Source: Pleurocapsa sp. PCC 7319 (lineage in GTDB: Bacteria > Cyanobacteriota > Cyanobacteriia > Cyanobacteriales > Xenococcaceae). From it: 64,000 nt of DNA. The position numbers and the translations under genes are program-made. The notes beneath the pieces were generated by a model. That model saw only the letters and a program-made list of their open reading frames with translations. It searched no databases and was not told where the DNA came from. Shown piece by piece: positions 45,042-54,100 of the stretch (the first letter of the stretch is position 1; every line of letters starts with the position of its first letter). The stretch is taken from positions 930,001-994,000 of the forward strand of contig NZ_KB235922.1 of assembly GCF_000332195.1 (NCBI RefSeq), read 5' to 3'.

Positions 45042-46451
45042 ATGAAAGTAACCCAGGAGAGACTTCCTGAAAGTCAAGTAGGCTTAAATATAGAAATTGC
45101 CCCCGAAGCATCTCGTAATGCCTATGAAAAAATGGTGCAAAACCTTTCCCGTTCCAGCAATATTCCTGGGTTTCGTAAAGGCAAAGTACCGCGCCAGGTC
45201 TTGCTTCAAAGAATTGGTAATGAACGTATCAAGGCTGCTGCTTTAGAAGAACTAATTCAGAAATCTTTACAAGAGGCGATTGAACAAGAATCAATTGAAG
45301 CTCTCGGTCAACCCAATTTACGTTCTAATTTTGAAGAGTTGTTAGGGCAATATAACCCAGGAGATACAATTACTTTTTCTATTGCCGTAGATGTCTCCCC
45401 AACAATAGAACTTGCTGATTATACTCAGCTCAGTGTCAAAGCTGAAGAAGTACTTTTTAAACCCGAAAAAGTAGATGATTTTATTGAACAACGTCGTCTG
45501 CAAAAGGCTGATTTAGTTCCTGTCGAAGATCGTCCTGCTGAAATGGGAGATATAGCTTTTGTTGACTTTAAGGGAACTCTTACCGCAGAAGGAGAAGAAG
45601 GACAAGAAATTGAAGGTGGTAGTGCCACCAATTTTCAAGTTGAATTAGCCGAAGGTAAGCTAATTCCTGGCATGGTAGAGGGAATTGCTGGAATGAAGCC
45701 CGAAGAAACCAAGGAAGTGGCGGTAACATTCCCTGATGACTACCCTCAAGAGGATTTAGCAGGTAAACCAGCAGTTTTTAGCATCACTTTAAATGAATTA
45801 AAGACGAAGGAATTACCAGATTTAGATGATGATTTTGCTCAAGAAGTCAGCGATGACGAATTTGAGACGATGGAAGCTTACAGGGAATCTTTGACTAAGC
45901 AGTTTCAAGAGCAAGCTGAAAATCAAACCAAAAATAATATCAATGAGGCGATCGCAGCAGCGCTATTAGAACAAAACACGATTGAATTGCCTGAGTCTTT
46001 AGTTCAAGAAGAAGTGACTAACGTTTTAACTAAAACTCTCATGCAAATGCAACAGATGGGGGTAGACGTTAGACAGCTATTTAATTCGGATAACGTACCG
46101 ATGTTGCGGGATAATGCTCGTCCTGAAGCAGTAACCAATCTCCAAAAGTCTTTGATTATTAAGGAAATTGCCCAAAAAGAAGGTTTATCACCTGAGGAGG
46201 AGGCAATTAATGCCAAGAAAGCGGAGATACATTCAGAATTAGCTGGGCAAGAAGTTGACGAAGACCGTTTGCAGAAAATGGTTACGGAAGATTTGCTGAG
46301 CGAAAATACCTACAATTGGTTGCGTGACAAGGTTCAGGTAGAACTTGTTCCTGAAGGTTCGTTATCTGATGAAGAAGAGGAATCTGAAGAAGAGGAATCT
46401 GAAGAAGAGGTAGAAACTGCTGAAGTAGAAGTGATTACCGATCCTGAGTAA
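45042..46451 (+). CDS. tig: Trigger factor
   Basis: A 469-aa ribosome-associated chaperone and prolyl isomerase. It starts MKVTQERLPESQVGLNIEI and contains the ribosome-docking segment NIPGFRKGKVPRQ (FRxGKxP signature), the FKBP-type domain (about 160-245; GDIAFVDFKGTL) and helical arms. The C-terminus ends in a highly acidic tail (EEEESEEEESEEE) encoded by a 15-bp tandem repeat (46371-46410). It is followed by clpP and clpX on the same strand. Confidence 0.97.
   Translation: MKVTQERLPESQVGLNIEIAPEASRNAYEKMVQNLSRSSNIPGFRKGKVPRQVLLQRIGNERIKAAALEELIQKSLQEAIEQESIEALGQPNLRSNFEELLGQYNPGDTITFSIAVDVSPTIELADYTQLSVKAEEVLFKPEKVDDFIEQRRLQKADLVPVEDRPAEMGDIAFVDFKGTLTAEGEEGQEIEGGSATNFQVELAEGKLIPGMVEGIAGMKPEETKEVAVTFPDDYPQEDLAGKPAVFSITLNELKTKELPDLDDDFAQEVSDDEFETMEAYRESLTKQFQEQAENQTKNNINEAIAAALLEQNTIELPESLVQEEVTNVLTKTLMQMQQMGVDVRQLFNSDNVPMLRDNARPEAVTNLQKSLIIKEIAQKEGLSPEEEAINAKKAEIHSELAGQEVDEDRLQKMVTEDLLSENTYNWLRDKVQVELVPEGSLSDEEEESEEEESEEEVETAEVEVITDPE
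46371..46410 (+). repeat. 15-bp tandem repeat in the tig tail
   Basis: GAAGAAGAGGAATCT at 46371-46385 and 46386-46400, then ten bases of a third copy, all exact. It encodes an acidic EEEES repeat. Confidence 0.85.
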
Positions 46452-46681
46452 TTTAATGTCTTGCTTTCAAGGAAGTGGAACAGAAAGCTCCTATTATTCT
46501 TGATTAATTTTCATTCCTGATTGGCAAATTACATTTTCTCCAGAGTCCGCATTGAAAGCATTACGAGGTTAGTTGAGGCATAATAAATAATAATAGAGTG
46601 AAACACTACTCTCAACTAAGCATGGTTATGCAAGGTTAATCAAGATCATAATAATTAGTGATAAATTTTTGTCAAAAATCT

Positions 46682-47362
46682 ATGCTGGAATCGCTTTCGC
46701 CTTACGGTTTTTTGGTTAGTAATAGTAGTCCTGAAATAAGGTCTGCCCGACCTGTTGGCAATGTTGTGCCAATGGTGGTTGAACAATCAGGTATCGGTGA
46801 ACGAGCCTTTGATATCTATTCCCGTCTTCTAAGAGAGCGAATTATTTTTTTGGGGACTCCGATTGATGATAAAGTTGCCGATTCTATTGTCGCTCAGCTG
46901 TTATATTTAGAGGCAGAAGACCCCGAAAAAGATATCCAAATTTATGTTAATTCTCCTGGTGGCTCGGTTTATTCAGGAATGGCAATCTACGATACTATGC
47001 AGCAAATTCAACCCGACGTTGTAACAATTTGTTATGGAATTGCTGCTAGTATGGGGGCTTTTTTGTTATCTGGTGGTACAAAAGGGAAGCGGATGGCCTT
47101 GCCCAGTTCGCGAATGATGATCCATCAACCTTTGGGAGGAGCGCAAGGACAAGCAACAGATATTGAAATACAAGCTAAAGAAATTCTTTATATCAAACAA
47201 AGACTTAATGAACTGATCGCAGGACATACCGGTCAACCATTTGATAAGATAGCTGCCGATACGGAGAGAGATTTCTATATGTCTTCAGAAGACGCTGTGG
47301 AATATGGCTTAATTGATAAGGTCATCACCAAGTCGGAAGCGACAGATTCACCTACTACATAA
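46682..47362 (+). CDS. clpP: ATP-dependent Clp protease proteolytic subunit
   Basis: A 226-aa serine protease subunit with a full catalytic triad: Ser123 (GIAASMGAF), His148 (MMIHQPLGG) and Asp197 (ERDFYM). Spacing matches E. coli ClpP. ATG 46682 gives a typical short N-terminus; an upstream in-frame GTG at 46658 is less likely. It is 26 bp ahead of clpX, so the two probably form an operon producing ClpXP. Confidence 0.96.
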   Translation: MLESLSPYGFLVSNSSPEIRSARPVGNVVPMVVEQSGIGERAFDIYSRLLRERIIFLGTPIDDKVADSIVAQLLYLEAEDPEKDIQIYVNSPGGSVYSGMAIYDTMQQIQPDVVTICYGIAASMGAFLLSGGTKGKRMALPSSRMMIHQPLGGAQGQATDIEIQAKEILYIKQRLNELIAGHTGQPFDKIAADTERDFYMSSEDAVEYGLIDKVITKSEATDSPTT

Positions 47363-47388
47363 CATAGTTCTATTAGTACGAGGTATAT

Positions 47389-48729
47389 ATGTCTAAATAC
47401 GACTCCCATCTAAAATGTTCGTTTTGCGGAAAATCTCAAGAACAAGTAAGAAAACTTATCGCTGGTCCTGGGGTGTATATATGTGACGAATGTGTCGAAC
47501 TGTGTAACGAAATTCTAGATGAGGAGTTGATAGAAGAGGGCGCTGTTGTCTCTTCGTCAGCGGTAACTAGTAACCCCGATGCGAAACCACCCAAGAAGAG
47601 AAAGAAAACGGGTGGTATTTCTTTTGGTAATATTCCCAAACCAATAGAAATTAAAAGTTGTTTAGATGAACATGTCATCGGACAAGAAGAAGCCAAAAAA
47701 GTTCTTTCTGTTGGTGTATATAATCATTATAAGCGCTTAAGTTTAGCTAATGACCTTGATGATACTGACGACCGAGTAGAGCTACAAAAGTCGAATGTAT
47801 TACTAATTGGTCCTACGGGTTGTGGTAAAACGTTATTAGCTCAAACACTAGCCAAAGTTTTGCAAGTACCTTTTGCCGTTGCTGATGCCACTACGCTAAC
47901 TGAAGCTGGATATGTCGGCGAAGACGTTGAGAATATTTTATTACGCTTATTGCAAGTGGCGGATTTAGATGTTGATGAAGCTCAAAGAGGTATTATTTAC
48001 ATCGATGAAATCGACAAAATTGCCCGCAAAAGCGAAAATGCTTCGATCACTCGTGATGTTTCTGGAGAAGGTGTACAGCAAGCATTATTAAAAATGTTAG
48101 AGGGAACAGTAGCTAATGTACCGCCCCAAGGGGGTCGTAAGCATCCTTATCAAGACTGTATTCAAATTGATACTAAGAATATTCTCTTTATCTGTGGTGG
48201 TGCGTTTGTTGGTTTAGACAAAGTAGTTGAACGTCGATTAGGTAAGAAATCGATCGGCTTTATTCAAAAAGGCGAAAATCCAGCCTCAAAGGAGAAACGT
48301 ACTGCTGATATTTTACAGAAACTCGAATTGGATGACCTAGTCAAATTTGGTATGATTCCTGAATTTGTGGGTCGAATTCCTGTGACGGCAGCTTTGGAAC
48401 CTTTAGATGAAGAAGCTTTAATTCAAATATTAACTCAACCGCGCAATGCTATTGTCAAGCAGTACCAAAAACTCCTGGGGATGGATAACATTGAACTGGA
48501 ATTTACCGAAGGAGCAATCAAAGCACTGGCAAAAGAAGCTTATCGCCGTAAAACTGGAGCCAGAGCTTTACGAGGAATTGTTGAGGAATTAATGCTGGAT
48601 GTAATGTATGAAATTCCTTCTCGTAAAGATGTCTGTAAATGTACTATTACTGAAGAAATGGTAGAAAAACGTTCTACCGCAGATTTAATTCTCCATCCTA
48701 CTTCTTACCGTAAACCAGAATCAGCTTAG
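47389..48729 (+). CDS. clpX: ClpX unfoldase, ATP-binding subunit of ClpXP
   Basis: A 446-aa AAA+ unfoldase that recognises and threads substrates into ClpP. The N-terminal zinc-binding domain has CSFCGKS and ICDECVELC. Walker A is GPTGCGKT, Walker B is [11 protein letters not shown], and the ClpP-contact IGF loop appears as [10 protein letters not shown]. Full length. It follows clpP directly. Confidence 0.97.
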   Translation: MSKYDSHLKCSFCGKSQEQVRKLIAGPGVYICDECVELCNEILDEELIEEGAVVSSSAVTSNPDAKPPKKRKKTGGISFGNIPKPIEIKSCLDEHVIGQEEAKKVLSVGVYNHYKRLSLANDLDDTDDRVELQKSNVLLIGPTGCGKTLLAQTLAKVLQVPFAVADATTLTEAGYVGEDVENILLRLLQVADLDVDEAQRGIIYIDEIDKIARKSENASITRDVSGEGVQQALLKMLEGTVANVPPQGGRKHPYQDCIQIDTKNILFICGGAFVGLDKVVERRLGKKSIGFIQKGENPASKEKRTADILQKLELDDLVKFGMIPEFVGRIPVTAALEPLDEEALIQILTQPRNAIVKQYQKLLGMDNIELEFTEGAIKALAKEAYRRKTGARALRGIVEELMLDVMYEIPSRKDVCKCTITEEMVEKRSTADLILHPTSYRKPESA

Positions 48730-48738
48730 TTACACCAA

Positions 48739-48790
48739 AAAATTCAGTAATAATTGTAACTAAGAAAATTCAGTAATAATTGTAACTAAG
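48739..48790. repeat. Perfect 26-bp tandem duplication
   Basis: 48739-48764 and 48765-48790 are identical 26-bp units, starting AAAATTCAG and ending GTAACTAAG. They lie ten bases after the clpX stop and 82 bp before the phoH start, probably by replication slippage. Confidence 0.9.
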
Positions 48791-48872
48791 AATAAATTTC
48801 AATCTAGTTTTTAATTTTGAAACCTTAACTTACCCTAACTTGTAAGAGAAAGGCTAAAGTCTAAAATCAGGA

Positions 48873-49829
48873 ATGACAGAAAAGTCCCAAACTATCCAAT
48901 TGCCCAGTAACGAAAGTGCGATCGCTTTAGCGGGAACAAATGAACAAAACCTGAAACTATTATCTCGTCATACGGGAGTGCAGCTGATCCTACGGGGGCA
49001 GGATTTATTAGTAAGAGGTCAGGATAAAGCCGTTACACGCTGTGCCACGGCAATTAATACTCTTAAGCCATTGTGGTCAGTGGGGAAATCTCTATATGAG
49101 CCAGATATTCTTACAGCATTTCAGGCGATCGATACAGGGAGAACAGAGGAATATAGTGAGCTGCAAAAAAATGTTCTAGCTCGAACAAAAAAAGGGGAGG
49201 TTATTAGAGCTAAAACATTTAAACAAAAACAATATATTAAAGCCATTCAAAAGCATGATATAACTTTTGGCATTGGTCCTGCCGGGACGGGTAAAACTTT
49301 TTTAGCTGCAGTATTAGCTGTTCAAGCTTTGCTAAGTGATGAATGCGAAAGAATTATCTTGACTCGTCCTGCTGTAGAGGCAGGAGAAAAGCTGGGGTTT
49401 TTGCCTGGAGATTTGCAAGAAAAAGTCAATCCTTTTTTACGTCCTCTATACGACGCTTTGTATGAGTTTATCGATGCGGAAAAGATACCTGACTTAATGG
49501 AAAGAGGTAAAATTGAGGTCGCTCCTTTGGCATATATGCGAGGACGAACCTTATCTAATGCATTTGTGATTGTAGATGAGGCTCAAAATACCACCCCTGC
49601 TCAGTTAAAAATGGTATTAACCCGTTTAGGATTTGGTTCTAAAATGGTGGTGACGGGAGACATTACCCAAACTGATTTACCTGTTTATCAAGATTCAGGC
49701 TTGGTTGTCTCAAGAAAAATATTGCGTAATGTCGATGGAATTGCTTTTTGTGAATTAACTCAAGCTGATGTAGTTCGTCATCCTCTAGTACAGAAAATCG
49801 TGGCTGCTTATGAGCGGTATGATAAGTAA
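48873..49829 (+). CDS. PhoH family ATPase
   Basis: A 318-aa protein of the PhoH/PhoL family, with an N-terminal KH-like region (about 20-70) and a P-loop ATPase core: Walker A GIGPAGTGKT (Lys141), FVIVDEAQNTTPAQ as Walker B and a late VVTGDITQTDLP motif. Such proteins are thought to take part in RNA metabolism and ribosome assembly in bacteria. Its position after clpX is seen in several cyanobacteria. It may be co-transcribed with tig-clpPX, but a 143-bp spacer with a tandem duplication precedes it. Confidence 0.93.
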   Translation: MTEKSQTIQLPSNESAIALAGTNEQNLKLLSRHTGVQLILRGQDLLVRGQDKAVTRCATAINTLKPLWSVGKSLYEPDILTAFQAIDTGRTEEYSELQKNVLARTKKGEVIRAKTFKQKQYIKAIQKHDITFGIGPAGTGKTFLAAVLAVQALLSDECERIILTRPAVEAGEKLGFLPGDLQEKVNPFLRPLYDALYEFIDAEKIPDLMERGKIEVAPLAYMRGRTLSNAFVIVDEAQNTTPAQLKMVLTRLGFGSKMVVTGDITQTDLPVYQDSGLVVSRKILRNVDGIAFCELTQADVVRHPLVQKIVAAYERYDK

Positions 49830-50003
49830 TGCTGCTAATTTAAGGATTGATTTATAAATAAAAATTTAGCTTTAGTCAACATCAGGATACTGCTACTTCT
49901 ATTAGCCAAAAAAATATTCTGAAATTTTAGGTGAAAACTAAGGTTTTTCAGTCAAGTTATGACTAAATTAAGAAAGAGAACTTAGTTTAGGAAAAAATAA
50001 TCA

Positions 50004-50186
50004 ATGGAAGGACAAGGTGCAAAAATTGGTAGTACAGCTATTATTTGGAGTTTGGCTACAGGAATGATGGCTATTTCTATTCCCATAGTTAAAATGACTC
50101 AAACGGGCATTATTTTACCGGTGGCAGTTGTAATTGGAGTTAGCTTAAGTACGATCGCCATTTGGTTAAGTACTTGGTATAACTGA
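50004..50186 (+). CDS. Small two-helix membrane protein (60 aa)
   Basis: A 60-aa hydrophobic protein with two likely membrane helices (residues 10-27 and 33-53). The start has an AGGA ribosome-binding site about ten bases ahead (TTTAGGAAAAAAT). It is followed by a strong bidirectional hairpin terminator, supporting a real transcription unit. No known motif; small membrane proteins of this kind are common in cyanobacteria and mostly uncharacterised. Confidence 0.75.
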   Translation: MEGQGAKIGSTAIIWSLATGMMAISIPIVKMTQTGIILPVAVVIGVSLSTIAIWLSTWYN

Positions 50187-50289
50187 AGTCCTAACCTTTA
50201 GAGAATGTATAACAAGTCTAAAATATAACTCCGAAGTACAAATTAACTAGGAGTAATGAAAAATAAAAAGCTCTATTTTATCAACAAGA

Positions 50290-50344
50290 AAAAAACGCCC
50301 TTTTTACATCAGTTTGAAAGACGAGGCGTTTTTTATTTTTAATT
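50290..50344. terminator. Bidirectional terminator
   Basis: AAAAAACGCC / GGCGTTTTTT stem with a 35-nt loop, with A and T runs on both sides, between the 60-aa gene (plus) and gloA (minus). Confidence 0.8.
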
Positions 50345-50402
50345 TTTTTCTATTACTTTCTCTGAGTCATTCAAAATCAAATTAATTTTGCCCAGATAAT
50401 TT

Positions 50403-50825
50403 TTAAGCTGTTGCGGCAGCTTCTTTTGGTGCCGAGCCTTGGGTACCTAGCTGAATCAATTCGATCTTATAGCCATCGGGATCTTCGACAAAAGCAATAA
50501 CCGTAGTACCGTGTTTCATCGGACCAGGTTCTCTGCTTACTTTACCCCCTTGAGCTTTAATGCGATCGCAGGTACCGTAAATATCATCAACTCCTAGGGC
50601 AATATGTCCGTATCCCGAGCCAAGATCGTACTTGTCCACGCCCCAATTATAAGTGAGTTCAATTACCGTATTATCTTTTTCATCACCATAACCAACAAAA
50701 GCCAAGGTGAATTCACCCCCAGGATAGTCTTTTTGGCGCAAAAGCTTCATGCCCAAAATATCACAATAAAAGGCAAGAGATTTTTCTAAGTTACCAACAC
50801 GTAACATAGTATGTAACATACGCAT
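50403..50825 (-). CDS. gloA: Lactoylglutathione lyase (glyoxalase I)
   Basis: A 140-aa VOC-fold metalloenzyme that isomerises the methylglyoxal-glutathione hemithioacetal. It begins [20 protein letters not shown] with His5. The other metal-ligand positions are in VIELTYNWG (Glu), GYGHIALGV (His) and YKIELIQL (Glu), all present. Two betaalphabeta repeats are complete. The C-terminal AAATA tail is extra. A GAGAGGAG ribosome-binding site precedes the start. It detoxifies methylglyoxal, and no link to neighbouring genes is needed. Confidence 0.96.
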   Translation of the reverse strand: MRMLHTMLRVGNLEKSLAFYCDILGMKLLRQKDYPGGEFTLAFVGYGDEKDNTVIELTYNWGVDKYDLGSGYGHIALGVDDIYGTCDRIKAQGGKVSREPGPMKHGTTVIAFVEDPDGYKIELIQLGTQGSAPKEAAATA

Positions 50826-51190
50826 ATTTCTAATTCTCCTCTCTCAATGAAAAAATTCTTATTTCGTTAGCTGTTAGTTTATAGCTTAAATTACCTGAAG
50901 CAATAATAGTTAATGGTAAAGGGAATCAGCCCAATGTTAATTAATATCGATTGGGGAAATACGTGAGATACATAATATTTCGTAGGAGCGAATATTAGTT
51001 AGGTTCTACTTTGGAGTAATACTTAACTATCTAAAATTTCTTTATTCCTCATTTCTTTACTGATCCCTTTCTCTTTCCAGAGAGGGAAGTTAGTATTTGT
51101 GAATAAGGCTAAGATCCTATTTTATATTAATTATTCTTATCTACCGTGGTGTAGCTTAGCTAATCCAAAACTACACAACCTATCTATCTC
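50826..51190. other. Divergent promoter region, 365 bp
   Basis: Spacer between gloA (minus) and the TamB-like gene (plus). AT-rich, with no repeat, RNA gene or open frame recognised. Confidence 0.45.
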
Positions 51191-54100
51191 ATGAATAAGG
51201 CCCCAAATACCAAACCAGAGCAACTAAAATCTGAGAAGGGACGAATAACCAAAGTATTTTCTTCCCCTAAAACACTGGCAACAGGTGCAATTGCGATCGC
51301 CACTTTTGGTAGTTTGGGTTATTGGGGAGTACAAGTACTAGTTAGAAAGAAGCTACCGCCATTTCTCGAAGATCAGATAGGTAAATTTATTGAACGTCCT
51401 CTAGATTTAGGAGAGGTACAAAGCTTTTCCTTGAGTGGAATTGAGTTTGGTAAAACGGTTATTCATCCTACTGATACCGACACCGACAAAGTAATAGTAG
51501 AAGGATTAAAAGTTGGGTTTAATTTGATTCCGGTTTTATTTCGACGTACTTTACCTTTAGATGTCACCTTAATTCAACCGGACGTTTATTTAGAACAGGA
51601 AAAGGATGGAGAATGGGTTAACCTCGATTTTTTACAGAGTGACCCCAATAAAGAAAAAAAAGATCCTCTTATTTATTTTGATGTCAATTTAGATATTGAA
51701 CAAGCCGATATCACTGCCGTACCCTATGAACAAAATCCGCTTCAAGTCAAAGTAGACGGTAGTGGAAGATTTAATCAAAAAGAAGAGTTCCTTGATTATG
51801 ATTTAGATGCTGCTATCGAACAGGCAAAGGCAACGATACAGGGAGAAACCAAGCTACAAACTGGTACGACAGATACCAAGCTGCTGGTTAAAGATTTAGC
51901 TTTAACTGATGTGGCCACCCTATTGCCTAACTCTCCTGTCAATCTCGATAGTGGTCAACTTAATGCCGATTTAGACATTAATATTCCCTCTTTTGAAGAA
52001 ATTACTGCCGCCAATATCAAAGGAATAGTTAATCTGCAAAACGTTACAGGAGAAGCAACCGATTTAAATTCTGCCGTAACAGCAAAATCTAAATTAAGTT
52101 TTAGTGGTCGCAATGCAGAAGTTAAAGAAACTCAAGCAAGTTTAGGAGATATTACTGCTCGGGTAGACGGTCAAGTTAATTTAGACAGTGGCTACGATTT
52201 AGACTTGGATATACTGCCATTTGCCTTGAGCAGTTTACCAAAAAATATAATTCAGCAATTACCCGTGCCCGTGAAGGGAGTGGTAGAAGCTCAGGTTCAG
52301 TTACAAGGTGCCATCAAAGAGCCACAATTAATAGGCAGGATTAATAATACTCGGACGGTAATCATTGATAAAACGACCTTTAAAGAGATCGACGCTAAGT
52401 TTAAGGCTGATTTAAATCGGGTTGTGCTGGAGAATGTACAGATTATTCCCCTGGCGGGGGGAGAGGTTACTGCTGAAGGCAGCATAGACACTAATTTACA
52501 ACAGGCTTTAAATAGTAAGCAGGGGATAAATATCAATCAAATGCCCCTAGATTTTAGTTTTCAGGCAAATTTACCTACTCAAAAACTAGTTTCACCCTAT
52601 TATCAGTTACCGCAAAATGTGGCAGTAGGTAATTTTCAGGCAGAGGGGAAAATTGACGGTACAGTAGAAAACCCCGAAGCTCTAGTTAATTGGAATATAC
52701 CGGAAACAAGTACTAATAATCAAGAAGATATTGCTGGTTCAGGAGAAGTTGTGTTCATGAACAACAACTTATTTCTGCGAGATACCGAAATTACTTATGG
52801 TGATGGTCAAGCCGATCTCGAAGCAGAAGCTAATTTGGATAATCAACAGTGGCAAGCCAACTTAGATGCTAATTCTCTTAACCTCACTCCTTTTCTCAAG
52901 CAATTTAATAACCCTAACTTAAATTTAAATCGACCTGTTGCTGTTAATACTGCTCAAGCTAAATTTAATGGCAGGTTAGATCAACTCGATTTAAATCAAA
53001 TTCAAGGTACTGCTGACTTAAACTTAAGTGTTGATGGGGGAAATGTTATCCTTGATAGTCAGCTAAACTCTGGTAATCTCCAAGCAAAAGCAGTTACCAA
53101 TAATATTCAGCTAGATAATTTTGTCACTAGCTTGCCTGTAGCGACATCTTTGCAATCAGGAGAAATTAATGCTTCAGGAAAATTAAAACAAATACTGGCA
53201 TTGAAAGATAATCCTGACTTTAATAGCATTGACGCTAATGCCAACCTAGATTTGAATGTCGATGGAGAAGCTGTAGCCGTTAGTAGTCGGCTCAATTCTG
53301 GTCGAGTTCAGGCAAGTGCTAATACTAGCCAAATTAACTTAAATCGCGTTCTCCCCGATTTACCTATTCCTGCGAGTGTTCAATCTAGCCAGGTAACTGC
53401 CTCTGGAGAATTGAAACAACTGTTGAGCTTCGTAGAAAATCCCAATTTAAGTACTGTAGAAGCTAGGGTAGATGCCGATTTAGAAGTTGCCGAGGGAAAT
53501 GTTCAAGCGATCGCCAATCTTAATAATAATCAATGGCAGGCTAACGTGGACGCTAACAATGTTAGTTCCCAGTTACTCTTGGATCAATTTGCCCCTAGTA
53601 ACTTAGCCTCAGTAGAACTAGATGATATTAATGCTCAAGCAGATTTAACCGGGGATATCAATCCGTTAATTAATAACGAAGTTAATATTCCTATTGCGAT
53701 TAATCAATTTACAGTCAATTCTGGTGCGCAAAATGTCAATGCTCAAGGTGATTTAACCCTTGCAGACATTACCAGTAACTTAGATGTTACCGATACTAAT
53801 CTCGATGTTGCTGCCAACCTGGACTTTGATCGCTTACCTATAGACCAAGTTATTGCTGCTTCCACTCAGGATAACCAATTAATTGCCGAAAGCGTCAATA
53901 TCTCGGGTCAAGCAGCTTTTGATGGTCAATTTCAGGGAAAACAGTTACTTACTGAACCCAATGAACCAGGCAACGTAAATTTAACTGGAGATTTACGTCT
54001 GCTAGATTTTGCTTACAATGATATTGCCTTTGACCCGATAATGACGGGAAAAGTTAACATTCAGCCAGGAGAGGAAATCGCCCTCAATCTTAAGGGAGAA

